Source: Sphingomonas jinjuensis
Lineage (GTDB): Bacteria; Pseudomonadota; Alphaproteobacteria; Sphingomonadales; Sphingomonadaceae
Direction: 5' to 3'
NCBI RefSeq assembly: GCF_014197105.1
Contig: NZ_JACIEV010000006.1
Coordinates: 1 to 64,000, forward strand
DNA: 64,000 nt
A model generated the notes under the pieces. It was not told the DNA's origin. It made no database searches and saw only the letters and a list, made by a program, of their open reading frames with translations. The stretch's first letter is position 1. Each line of letters starts with the position of its first letter. The position numbers and the translations under genes were made by a program. Below are positions 45,838-54,178 of this stretch, one piece after another.

Positions 45838-46952
45838 GCGCAGCGCTGTGCTGGGTCCATGTCGGCGACCTGCATCTGGAGGCGGCCGACGGGTGGCAGT
45901 CACTCGACCGGCTGCGCGCCATCGTGGCGGAGGTAAACGCGCATGTCGGCGCGTCGGCAGACTTCGTGTTCCTCCCCGGCGATAATGCGAACCATGGCGA
46001 GCCCGAGCAATATGCGCGGATGATCGACACGCTACGGCCGCTGACGCGGCCGTGGCGGATCATTCCGGGCGACCACGACTTCGAGCCGGGTGATCTCGAC
46101 GCCTATGAGGCGGCGGTGCCCGAGGCCAATCGGCCCGAGACCGAGGTGATCGGTGGCTATCGTTGCCTGTATCTCGACGTCGTGTCGGCGGGCGCAGGCG
46201 GGCCCGATTTTCGCCTGACGCAGCATGATCGCCGGCGGATCGCGGAGGAGCTGGCGCGGGCCGAGGCGGCGGGGCAGGTGCCGGCGGTGTTCATGCACGC
46301 CTATCCCGGCGATCTGACGGCCGACGTCGACGAGATCGCGAGCGGCTTCGCGCAGGGCGGCGTCGCCTTCGTCGATACCGGGCATACCCATTACAACGAG
46401 CTGCTGAACGACGGCCGCGTGCTGTATGGCGCGACCCGATCGACCGGGCAGATCGAGGAGGACGGCGGACGGCCGGGCTATGCGATCGTCTGCCTCCACG
46501 GGCGCGTGGCGAGCTGGCGCTTCCGGCGGATCGGCGAGGCCTGGCCGCATGTCCAGATCGTCGCGCCGAGCGATATCCGGCTGGTGACGCGACCGGCGGA
46601 TGCCGCGCAGGTCCCGCGGCCCGATGCGGTGACGATCCTCGCCACGGTGATGGGATCGGACGATGTGCCGATGCTGGCGGTGGACGGCCGCGGAATCGGG
46701 CCGATGGTGCGCGACGCCGAAGGCTTATGGCGGCGCGCCGTGTCGGCTATCGAGGCGGGCGTGCATCGGGTCGAGGTGACGTGCGCCGGCCAGCGCGACG
46801 CGATCGACGTGCTGGTGCGCGGCGCCGATGCGATCCCCAAGCGCTGGCCGCCAGTCGCGCCGGGACGCGAATGCCATGCGATCGGGGCGTGGCTGGAAGC
46901 GGGGATCGAGGGGACGCAATTGGGACCGAACAAGAATGGCTGCGGCTGGTGA
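45834..46952 (+). CDS. calcineurin-like metallophosphoesterase
   Basis: A 372-residue protein starting at a GTG that overlaps the MFS stop. The metal motifs appear in order: GDLHLE, PGDNANHG, PGDHD (in place of the usual GNHD), MHAYPGD and GHTHYN. The C-terminal third (after about residue 240) is a separate beta-rich domain. Substrates of this superfamily range from phosphodiesters to lipids and cannot be assigned. It overlaps the next gene by four bases as well. Confidence 0.85.
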   Translation: MSAALCWVHVGDLHLEAADGWQSLDRLRAIVAEVNAHVGASADFVFLPGDNANHGEPEQYARMIDTLRPLTRPWRIIPGDHDFEPGDLDAYEAAVPEANRPETEVIGGYRCLYLDVVSAGAGGPDFRLTQHDRRRIAEELARAEAAGQVPAVFMHAYPGDLTADVDEIASGFAQGGVAFVDTGHTHYNELLNDGRVLYGATRSTGQIEEDGGRPGYAIVCLHGRVASWRFRRIGEAWPHVQIVAPSDIRLVTRPADAAQVPRPDAVTILATVMGSDDVPMLAVDGRGIGPMVRDAEGLWRRAVSAIEAGVHRVEVTCAGQRDAIDVLVRGADAIPKRWPPVAPGRECHAIGAWLEAGIEGTQLGPNKNGCGW

Positions 46953-48199
46953 GCGCGGCGACGCTGGCGACCTGGGGGATCGCGGGACTTGCCACTGCGG
47001 GCGTGATCGGACGGCCGATGCGCTGGCCCGAATGGATCTGGGCGGTCGCGGGCGCGGTGCTGCTCGTCGTGCTGGGGCTGGTGCCGCTCGGCGCCGCCGG
47101 CCATGCGGTGGGCGAGGGGCTCGACGTCTATCTGTTCCTGATCGGCATGATGCTGCTAAGCGAGGTGGCGCGGCTCCATGGCGTGTTTGACTGGATCGCG
47201 GCGGTGGCGGTGGGCCATGCGAGGGGATCGGCACCGTGGCTGTTCGCGCTGGTCTATGCCGCGGGCGTGCTGGTGACGACGTTCATGTCGAACGATGCCA
47301 CCGCGGTGGTGCTGACCCCGGCGGTGTTCGCGGTCGCGCGGCGGGCGAAGGTCGATCCTCTGCCGCTGCTGTTCGCGTGCGCGCTGGTCGCCAATGCGGC
47401 TAGCTTCGTCCTGCCGATCTCGAACCCGGCGAACCTGGTGCTGTACGGCGGACACACGCCGCCGCTGGGCCAGTGGCTGGCCTCGTTCGCGCTGCCGTCG
47501 GTGGCGTCGATCGTGGTGACCTTCCTGGCACTGCGCTGGGTCGAGCGGTCGCGCATCGTCGGCGAGTGCGCGGCGGTGGAGGAGCGGGTCGCGCTGACGC
47601 GTACCGGCAAGCTGGCGGTGGCGGCGGTAGCGGCGACGGTGGTGGTGCTGCTGGTTGCGTCCGCCCTCGACGTATCGCTCGGCTTGCCGACCGCGGTGCT
47701 GGGGATCGCGAGTGCGCTGCTGATTTCGGCGGTGGCGCGGCAATCGCCGGTCGAGCTGGCGAAGGCGGTGTCGTGGGGCGTGCTGCTGCTGGTCGCCGGG
47801 CTGTTCGTGCTGGTCGAGGCGCTGGTGCGGACCGGCGTGGTGGCGATGATCGCCGGCCAGCTGCGCGACGCGGCGGGAAGCGACCCCAAGGCGGCGGCGG
47901 CATGGGCTGGCGGCCTGCTGGCGGTGGGGTCGAACCTGGTCAACAACCTGCCCGCCGGGCTGGTCGCGAGCAGCGCGGTCGCGCAGGCGCAGCCGCCGCG
48001 GGAAGTGGTCGATGCGCTGCTGATCGGTGTCGACCTGGGGCCGAACCTGTCGGTGACGGGGTCGCTGGCGACGATCCTGTGGTTGCAGGTGATCCGGCGC
48101 GAGGGCGAGGACGTCGGCTTCTGGCGCTTCCTGAAGGTGGGCGCGGTGGCGATGCCGGTGGCGCTGGTCGCGGCGCTGGGTGTGCGGTTGCTGGTGTGA
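46949..48199 (+). CDS. ArsB/NhaD-type (ion transporter superfamily) permease
   Basis: A 416-residue inner-membrane protein with about 11-12 helices. It matches the arsenical-pump/citrate-transporter (IT) superfamily: VTTFMSNDATAVVLTPAVFA in the first half and VGSNLVNNLPAGLVASS in the second half. Both carry the Asn/Asp-rich re-entrant motifs typical of ArsB-like carriers. The GTG start at 46949 overlaps the phosphoesterase stop. Arsenite or another oxyanion are possible substrates, but no arsR or arsC is nearby. Confidence 0.82.
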   Translation: MSAATLATWGIAGLATAGVIGRPMRWPEWIWAVAGAVLLVVLGLVPLGAAGHAVGEGLDVYLFLIGMMLLSEVARLHGVFDWIAAVAVGHARGSAPWLFALVYAAGVLVTTFMSNDATAVVLTPAVFAVARRAKVDPLPLLFACALVANAASFVLPISNPANLVLYGGHTPPLGQWLASFALPSVASIVVTFLALRWVERSRIVGECAAVEERVALTRTGKLAVAAVAATVVVLLVASALDVSLGLPTAVLGIASALLISAVARQSPVELAKAVSWGVLLLVAGLFVLVEALVRTGVVAMIAGQLRDAAGSDPKAAAAWAGGLLAVGSNLVNNLPAGLVASSAVAQAQPPREVVDALLIGVDLGPNLSVTGSLATILWLQVIRREGEDVGFWRFLKVGAVAMPVALVAALGVRLLV

Positions 48200-48248
48200 C
48201 GAAGGATTTGGATGGGACAGATAGGCTGCAACCGCTTACGCTTCCCCG

Positions 48249-49907
48249 ATGATCGGGCGGCTTCGGCGATGGCTGGCGGAAGAGGAATGGGCGTTCGCCG
48301 AGCATGAACGTCCGGCGTTGCCCGGTTCGCCCGGTGCGCCCGACCACCCGCATGCGCGACGGATCGCCTATGCGGTGATCGGCATCATCGTCGGGCTGAC
48401 CGGCGGGTTCGGCAACGCGCTGATCGCCGCCAATACCGTGACGCTACAGGGTGCGCTGGGGCTCGATCCCGTCCAGATCGCCTGGTTGCCGACCGTCTAT
48501 GTGATGACGAACGTGTCGATCAACCTGCTGATGATCAAGTTCCGCCAGCAATATGGGTTGCGGCCGTTCGCGCTGATTTTTCTGGGTATCTATGTCGCGC
48601 TGACCGCGGCGCATCTGTTCGTTCACGGCTTCGCCTCGGCGATTCTGGTGCGCGCGGCGAGCGGGATGGCGGGGGCGCCGCTGTCGAGCCTGTGCCTCTA
48701 TTACATGATGCAGTCGCTGCCGGCGAAATGGCGGTTGAAGGGCGTCGTACTGGGCATCGGCGTGCCGCAATGCGCAACGCCGCTGGCGCGGCTGTTCTCG
48801 CCCGAGCTGCTGGCAATGTCGCAGTGGCGGACGCTGTATCTGTTCGAGCTGGGCATGGTGCTGGTCAGCTTCGCCGGCGTCGCCTGGCTGCGGCTGCCGC
48901 CGACGGTGCGGCAGAAGGCGTTCGAGCCGCTCGACTTCCTCACGTTCGCGTTGTTCGCGAGCAGCACCGCGCTGTTCGCGGCGGTGCTGGGGGTCGGGCG
49001 CTACGTGTGGTGGACCAATGCGGCGTGGATCGGCTGGGCGCTGGCGGCGGCGATCCCGCTGTTCCTAGCGGCGCTGGCGGTCGAGCATAACCGCGCCAAC
49101 CCGCTGCTCAACGTCAAGTGGCTGGCCAGCGCGGATATCTTGCGCTTCACCATCGTCACGATCATGGCGCGTATCGTGCTGTCCGAACAGACCTATGCCG
49201 CCGTCGGGCTGTTGACGCTGCTGGGCGAGAACAACGATCAGCTGGTGCCGTTCTTCACGATCATCTTCGTCGCCTCCGCGATCGGCGTCGCGGTCAGCGC
49301 GATCACGCTCGACGTCACGCGGCTGACGCACCCGGTGATGATGGCGATCGCGCTGGTGGCGATCGCGGCCTACGTCGACAGCCACGCGACCAGCCTGACG
49401 CGCGCCCCGCAGCTGTACGTCACGCAGGGCACGATCGCCTTCGCCGCGACGCTGTTCCTGGGGCCGGCGCTGCTATTCGGCATGACCCGCGCGCTGCAAC
49501 AGGGGGCGGGGCATATCATCAGCTTCATCGCGCTGTTCGGCATCGTCAATTCGATCGGCAGCCTGGCGGGCACGGCGATGCTGGGCAGCTATCAGCAGAT
49601 CCGCGAAAAGGCGAACAGTGCCGCGCTGGTCCAGAACCTCGATCCCACCGATCCGATCGTGACTCAGCGGATCGCTAGCGGCGGCGCAGCAGTGGGGCGC
49701 GTCGTCGGCGATCCGGCGCTGGCGCGGGCGGAGGGATCGGCGCTGCTGGCGCAGGCGACGACACGGGAGGCGAATGTCTTGGCATATGGCGATGTGTTCC
49801 GGCTGATCGCGATGCTGGCGGGGATTACGTCGGGCTATCTGTGGTTCCTGCTGATGCGGCGGAGCTGGCGCGAGCGGCGCGCGGCGAGGCAGGGAGCGGC
49901 GGCATGA
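48249..49907 (+). CDS. MFS efflux transporter, DHA2/EmrB-like
   Basis: A 552-residue exporter with about 14 helices. The first helix (IAYAVIGIIVGLTGGFG) follows a charged N-terminus, and the helix 4-5 region reads RAASGMAGAPLSSLCLYY. It is probably driven by the proton gradient. A long periplasmic or cytoplasmic segment lies near residues 455-510. It overlaps the adaptor gene by four bases and forms an EmrAB-TolC-like pump with it and the following outer-membrane channel. Confidence 0.85.
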   Translation: MIGRLRRWLAEEEWAFAEHERPALPGSPGAPDHPHARRIAYAVIGIIVGLTGGFGNALIAANTVTLQGALGLDPVQIAWLPTVYVMTNVSINLLMIKFRQQYGLRPFALIFLGIYVALTAAHLFVHGFASAILVRAASGMAGAPLSSLCLYYMMQSLPAKWRLKGVVLGIGVPQCATPLARLFSPELLAMSQWRTLYLFELGMVLVSFAGVAWLRLPPTVRQKAFEPLDFLTFALFASSTALFAAVLGVGRYVWWTNAAWIGWALAAAIPLFLAALAVEHNRANPLLNVKWLASADILRFTIVTIMARIVLSEQTYAAVGLLTLLGENNDQLVPFFTIIFVASAIGVAVSAITLDVTRLTHPVMMAIALVAIAAYVDSHATSLTRAPQLYVTQGTIAFAATLFLGPALLFGMTRALQQGAGHIISFIALFGIVNSIGSLAGTAMLGSYQQIREKANSAALVQNLDPTDPIVTQRIASGGAAVGRVVGDPALARAEGSALLAQATTREANVLAYGDVFRLIAMLAGITSGYLWFLLMRRSWRERRAARQGAAA

Positions 49908-51055
49908 GCGATGCGCGTTCCCCCGTCGCAGTAGAGCCGGTTACCGAAGAGCGGGCCGCCGAGGCGCAGGCCGCACCGGCGGCACCGGTCGGATCGGGCT
50001 GGCGCCCGCCGAGCAACAGTCCGCTGGTGCTGGCAATCCTAGCGCTGGTTGCGGTCGCGGGAGTCCTGGCCGTGCTGGCGGCGTGGCGGCTGCCGCCGTT
50101 TTCGAGCGCCTATCAGTCGACCGATAACGCCTATGTCCGCGGCCGGGTGACGATCATCAGCCCGCAGGTGTCGGGCTATGTCACGCAGGTGTTCGTCCGC
50201 GACTTCGCCGATGTCGCCGCAGGTCAGCCGCTGGTGCGGATTGACGACCGCATCTATCGCCAGCGGGTCGATCAGGCGCAGGCGCAGGTCGAGGCACAGC
50301 AGGCGACGCTCGCCAACGCCCAGCAGGCGGCGCGCAGCCGGCAGGCGAGTTTCACCGCGCAGGATGCGGCGGTCGCCAATGCCCAGGCGCAGCTGATGCG
50401 CGCCAAGGCGGACATGGCGCGCGTCGACGACCTGGTCACCGATGGTTCGGTGTCGCAGCGCGAGCGCGACCAGACGCTGGCGGCGCTTCGCCAGGCGCAG
50501 GCACAGGTGCAGCAGGCGACCGCCGCGCGCGAGATCGCCCGCCAGGACATCCGCACCGTCGAGGTGGGGCGCGGCGGCCAGGCGGCGGGCGTATCGGGGG
50601 CGGAGGCGGCGCTGCGGCTGGCGCAGATCGACCTTGCCAACACGATCATTCGCGCGCCCGAGAAGGGCCGGTTGAGCGAGGTCGGCGTGCGGGTCGGCCA
50701 GTATGTGACCGCGGGATCGCAGCTGATGTTCCTGGTGCCGCCCGAGGTGTGGGTGATCGCCAACTACAAGGAGGCGCAGACCGCGCGGATCATGGTGGGG
50801 CAGCCGGCGTCGTTCAGCGTCGACGGGCTCGCCGATGCCCGGCTGACCGGGCGGGTCGAGCAAATCTCGCCCGCGGCGGGATCCGAGTTCGCGGTGCTCA
50901 AGTCGGATAATGCGACGGGCAATTTCACCAAGGTGCCGCAGCGGATCGCGGTGCGTATCCGCATCGATCCGGGCCAGCCGCTCTATGCGCGATTGCGGCC
51001 GGGCATGTCGGTTCAGGTGCGCGTCGACACCGCCGGGGCGCCGACGATCCGGTGA
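49904..51055 (+). CDS. HlyD/EmrA-family adaptor protein
   Basis: A 383-residue membrane-fusion protein. An N-terminal cytoplasmic tail is followed by one membrane helix (about residues 42-62). The biotinyl-lipoyl half-motif STDNAYVRGRVTIISPQVSG and a long coiled hairpin rich in Gln and Ala come next, then IIRAPEKGRLSEVGVRVGQY. The ATG at 49904 overlaps the MFS stop (ATGA). It joins the MFS exporter to the NodT-type channel encoded next. Confidence 0.9.
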   Translation: MSDARSPVAVEPVTEERAAEAQAAPAAPVGSGWRPPSNSPLVLAILALVAVAGVLAVLAAWRLPPFSSAYQSTDNAYVRGRVTIISPQVSGYVTQVFVRDFADVAAGQPLVRIDDRIYRQRVDQAQAQVEAQQATLANAQQAARSRQASFTAQDAAVANAQAQLMRAKADMARVDDLVTDGSVSQRERDQTLAALRQAQAQVQQATAAREIARQDIRTVEVGRGGQAAGVSGAEAALRLAQIDLANTIIRAPEKGRLSEVGVRVGQYVTAGSQLMFLVPPEVWVIANYKEAQTARIMVGQPASFSVDGLADARLTGRVEQISPAAGSEFAVLKSDNATGNFTKVPQRIAVRIRIDPGQPLYARLRPGMSVQVRVDTAGAPTIR

Positions 51056-52437
51056 GGCGGGTCGTAGCTCTTGCCGCTGTGCTGGCGCTGGCCGGATGTG
51101 TCGGGCCGCGGCCGGTGCCGCCGGCGACGACGGCCGTCGTGCCGCCGCCGGCGTGGCGGACGCAGCTGGGCAGCGGCGCGCCGGTCACGACGGGGTGGTG
51201 GCAGGCGTTCGGCGATCCGGTACTACCCGGGCTGATCGAGCGGGCGCTGGCGGGCAACCCCGACCTCGGCGCCGCCATCGCGCGGGTCGAGGAGGCGCGC
51301 GCCGCTGAGCGGCTGGCGCGGGCCAACCGAGCGCCGCTGATCAGCGTCGGGGTGCCGACAACGGAGGGGCAGACGGTCAGCCCGTTCGGTACGCCGAGCA
51401 CGGCGCTGGGCGTCCAGCCGCTGTTCCAGGCGAGCTACGACCTCGACCTGTTCGGGCGGCTGCGGGCGCTGAACCGGGCGACGCGGGCGCAGGCGCTGGC
51501 GAGCGAGGGTGCGCGCGACACGGTTCGGCTCGCCATCGCCGCGCAGGTGGCGACGGGTTATATCAGCCTGCGCGCGCTCGACCAGCGGCTGGCGATCGCG
51601 CGGGAAACGCTGGCGGCGCGGGCCGAGGCGCTGCGCATCGCGCGGCGGCGGGCCGAGACGGGTTATACCTCGAACCTGGAACTGCGCCAGGCGGAGGGCG
51701 AGTATCGCGCGACCGAGCAGCTGGTGCCGGCCGCCGAGCTGGCGGTGGCACGGCAGGAGAACGCGCTGAGCCTGTTGATGGGCGACAATCCCGGCCCGAT
51801 CCCGCGCGGATTGCCGCTCGACCGCTTCGTGGTGCCCGTGGTGCCAAATGGTCTGCCCGCCGATCTGCTGCGCAGGCGGCCCGACCTGTACCAGGCCGAG
51901 CAGACTTTGGTCGCCGCCGATCGCAGCCTCGACAGCGCGCGCGCGGCGCTGCTGCCGGGATTGTCGCTGACCGGATCGGCGGGCGTGGTGCTGTCGACCG
52001 CGCTGGCAAATCCGATCGGGGTGTTCTCGATCGGCGGCAGCATCCTGTCGCCGCTGTTCGACGGCGGGCGGCTGCGGGCACAGGCGAGCGCGGCGACGGC
52101 ACGACGCGACCAGGCGGCGTTCGCCTATCGCCGTGCGGCGCTGACCGCGTTTCGCGAGGTCGACGATAACCTGGCGGGGGTGCTGCGGTCGGGCCAGCAG
52201 GCCGCCGCGCTGGAGGCGCAGCGGCAGGCGCTCGCCGGGGCGCTGCGTAACGCCAGCAATCGCTATCGCGCCGGCTATTCGTCGTACATCGACCAGCTCG
52301 ATGCGCAACGCGGTCTGCTGACCGCCGAGCTGACGTTGGTCCAGGCACGGGCGGATCGGCTGAACGCCTTCGTCCAGCTGTACCAGGCGCTGGGCGGCGG
52401 CTGGTCGCCCGCCGACGTGGCCGCGGTCACGCGCTAG
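51052..52437 (+). CDS. NodT-family outer-membrane efflux lipoprotein
   Basis: A 461-residue outer-membrane factor with a lipobox (LALAGC). Its barrel/tunnel repeats have the family stretch YDLDLFGRLRALNRA. It starts at GTG overlapping the adaptor stop (GTGA). Its end overlaps the stop of the convergent FadR-type gene. It completes the second tripartite pump of the window, separate from the RND pump at 24-30 kb. Confidence 0.9.
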   Translation: MRRVVALAAVLALAGCVGPRPVPPATTAVVPPPAWRTQLGSGAPVTTGWWQAFGDPVLPGLIERALAGNPDLGAAIARVEEARAAERLARANRAPLISVGVPTTEGQTVSPFGTPSTALGVQPLFQASYDLDLFGRLRALNRATRAQALASEGARDTVRLAIAAQVATGYISLRALDQRLAIARETLAARAEALRIARRRAETGYTSNLELRQAEGEYRATEQLVPAAELAVARQENALSLLMGDNPGPIPRGLPLDRFVVPVVPNGLPADLLRRRPDLYQAEQTLVAADRSLDSARAALLPGLSLTGSAGVVLSTALANPIGVFSIGGSILSPLFDGGRLRAQASAATARRDQAAFAYRRAALTAFREVDDNLAGVLRSGQQAAALEAQRQALAGALRNASNRYRAGYSSYIDQLDAQRGLLTAELTLVQARADRLNAFVQLYQALGGGWSPADVAAVTR

Positions 52438-53186
52438 CGGACGAGAACCCGTTCCTGCAGATCCTTGAGCGCGTTCCGGATCAGCGTGGTCATCGCCACC
52501 GTGGCCGCGGCGCTGTCGCCATCGGCGATGGCGTCGTACACCGAGCGGTGATCGGGGATCGAATCGCGCGGCATCGTCAACTCGCGCTGGCGCAATCGCG
52601 TCGTCAGCCTGATCGACGCCGAGATGCTCGGCGCGAGCGCGATGAGCGCATCGTTCTGCGAGGCATGGAGGATCGACACGTGGAATTCGCGGTCGGCCTG
52701 CTGGCCCGCCTCGGTCCCGATGGTCAGGCGGGTCATCGTGGCCAGCGCCTCGCGCATCGTGCGCAGTTCCGGCTTCGTGCGGCGCTCCGCCGCCAGCCTG
52801 GCGGCGACCGGCTCGATCGCTTCGCGTAACTCGAACAGGCTGCGGACGAGGCGTTGATCGGGGATGGCGGCAAAGGCCCAGTCGAGCACGTCGGGATCGA
52901 GCAGGTTCCAGCGGTGCCTGGGCTGGACGCGGGTTCCCGCCTTTGGTTTGCTCTCGACCAGTCCCTTGGCGATCAGCGTCTGGATCGCCTCGCGATAGGC
53001 GCCGCGCGACACCGCCAGCGCCTCGGCATGCGCGACCTCTCCGGGCATGATGTCGCCCGGCTGGAAGATGCCGGTGACGATGGCCCGACCCAGATGCTGG
53101 GCCACGGCGCCGCGCAGTCGCCGCCCCGATTTGCGGGCATCGGCATCGACGCGATGGTCCGATACCTCTTCATAGGGATTCAGCAT
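52434..53186 (-). CDS. FadR-type GntR-family regulator
   Basis: A 250-residue regulator. The winged helix (about residues 25-95) includes GRAIVTGIFQPGDIMPGE and SRGAYREAIQTLIAKGLVES, and the C-terminal FCD domain holds the usual metal/ligand site residues (DREFHVSILHASQND). FCD proteins usually sense organic acids such as sugar acids or pyruvate. No such catabolic genes are adjacent, so its target is unknown. It may act on the AT-rich palindromes upstream. Confidence 0.85.
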   Translation of the reverse strand: MLNPYEEVSDHRVDADARKSGRRLRGAVAQHLGRAIVTGIFQPGDIMPGEVAHAEALAVSRGAYREAIQTLIAKGLVESKPKAGTRVQPRHRWNLLDPDVLDWAFAAIPDQRLVRSLFELREAIEPVAARLAAERRTKPELRTMREALATMTRLTIGTEAGQQADREFHVSILHASQNDALIALAPSISASIRLTTRLRQRELTMPRDSIPDHRSVYDAIADGDSAAATVAMTTLIRNALKDLQERVLVR

Positions 53187-53493
53187 CGGATCGACTTAAA
53201 GCCCTGAAACGCGGGGGGAAAGCGCCTTCCACATCGAACCGCCACCTTGGGGCTTTGTGACTCCTTCGCATTACTCCTACATGACTGTCTTGCAAGCTAG
53301 GGGCAATATGACCTGATCACGGTATCGTACGCTTTGCCTATAGGCACACTTGGGAGCAAAAAAGGTAATATTGAGTCCATAACTCCAACATTTTATCCGA
53401 TCAAACTATTCACATACGGTATAAAATGTCCTACGGACGGTCGCAGGTCGTGCCGCTGGCGATTGGACGCCGTTATCGGGAGAGCGAGCCACC
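53187..53493. other. AT-rich intergenic region with palindrome and promoter-like TATAAA
   Basis: This gap has no gene I can support. Bases 53300-53430 are far richer in A and T than the rest of the window. They contain a perfect 12-base palindrome TGCCTATAGGCA (53335-53346) and a TATAAA at about 53421 that could serve the downstream unknown gene. It may hold promoters for both the FadR-type gene and the gene at 53494. Confidence 0.5.
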
Positions 53494-53964
53494 ATGGGTC
53501 GAGCGATCGAATTAGATGAAATGTCGGCAGCCGCACTGTTGGCCGACCGAAGTGGAGCAGGCGAGAAGGGCACTGTGCCGGCGCGACGGCTGTCGAGGGT
53601 CAAGGATGCCATCCAGACCGGAACGGTCTATCCGCTTTGCGATATGAACGGTCGGCAGGCGGCTGCTGTATTGTATGTCGCACGCGACCTGCGCCTGGCG
53701 GTCGTCGTCAGCCTCCATCTGGGCGACGAGATGCGCTGCGAACCGCTGATGGTGGCGCCGTGCGGGCTTGATCCGATGCTGCGCTATTCCGTGCGGTGCG
53801 AAGGGGGCGGCCCGTTGCCGCCTGGCCTGCCCGCGAGCGCGCCGGGTTCCTATTTCATGGCCCGACGGATTTCGCTGCCGATGGTCGGCGATGTCCGCGG
53901 CGTGACGTTGCTGCTCGACGCCGGCACCAGCCTCGGCCATCGCAGCCCTCGACCCGACGGCTGA
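53494..53964 (+). CDS. hypothetical protein upstream of the chemotaxis operon
   Basis: A 156-residue protein I do not recognise. It starts behind a GGAGAG site and has a basic patch (ARRLSRVK), then a beta-rich body (TVYPLCDMNGRQAAAVLYV, DLRLAVVVSLHLGDEMRCE). There is no signal peptide or membrane helix. The compact beta-rich shape recalls PilZ-like domains, but the RxxxR and DxSxxG motifs are not clear. Being next to the mcp gene, a link to motility is possible but unproven. Confidence 0.5.
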   Translation: MGRAIELDEMSAAALLADRSGAGEKGTVPARRLSRVKDAIQTGTVYPLCDMNGRQAAAVLYVARDLRLAVVVSLHLGDEMRCEPLMVAPCGLDPMLRYSVRCEGGGPLPPGLPASAPGSYFMARRISLPMVGDVRGVTLLLDAGTSLGHRSPRPDG

Positions 53965-54059
53965 CCCGCGAGGCGTCGACGCCGATCAGAACACTGCCCC
54001 TGGCGATCCCGCGTCGTCCGTTTTTTCACGTCGCAAGATCTCTGAAAAGGAACCACAAC

Positions 54060-54079
54060 TCAGGTTAACCTGATCTTCA
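54060..54079. promoter_or_regulatory. palindrome overlapping a CtrA-like box before the MCP gene
   Basis: TCAGGTTAACCTGA (54060-54073) is a perfect 14-base palindrome. Its TTAA is followed after seven bases by TTCA (54065-54079), one base from the CtrA site TTAA-N7-TTAA. It lies about 100 bases before the chemotaxis operon. CtrA controls motility genes in many alphaproteobacteria, so regulation by CtrA is plausible. Confidence 0.4.
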
Positions 54080-54178
54080 ATAGTGGAACATAGGTTTCAG
54101 TGGTTCGCAGTCCTTCGGGTTCGGCCACGTTGCCGCCCCCCGGAGCCTGGAGAGGCATAGACCAAAGAGGGTTTGGCA

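Noticed and set aside
53187..53493. tRNA or small RNA gene in the AT-rich gap
   Set aside because: No cloverleaf, CCA end or strong terminator could be found by eye.
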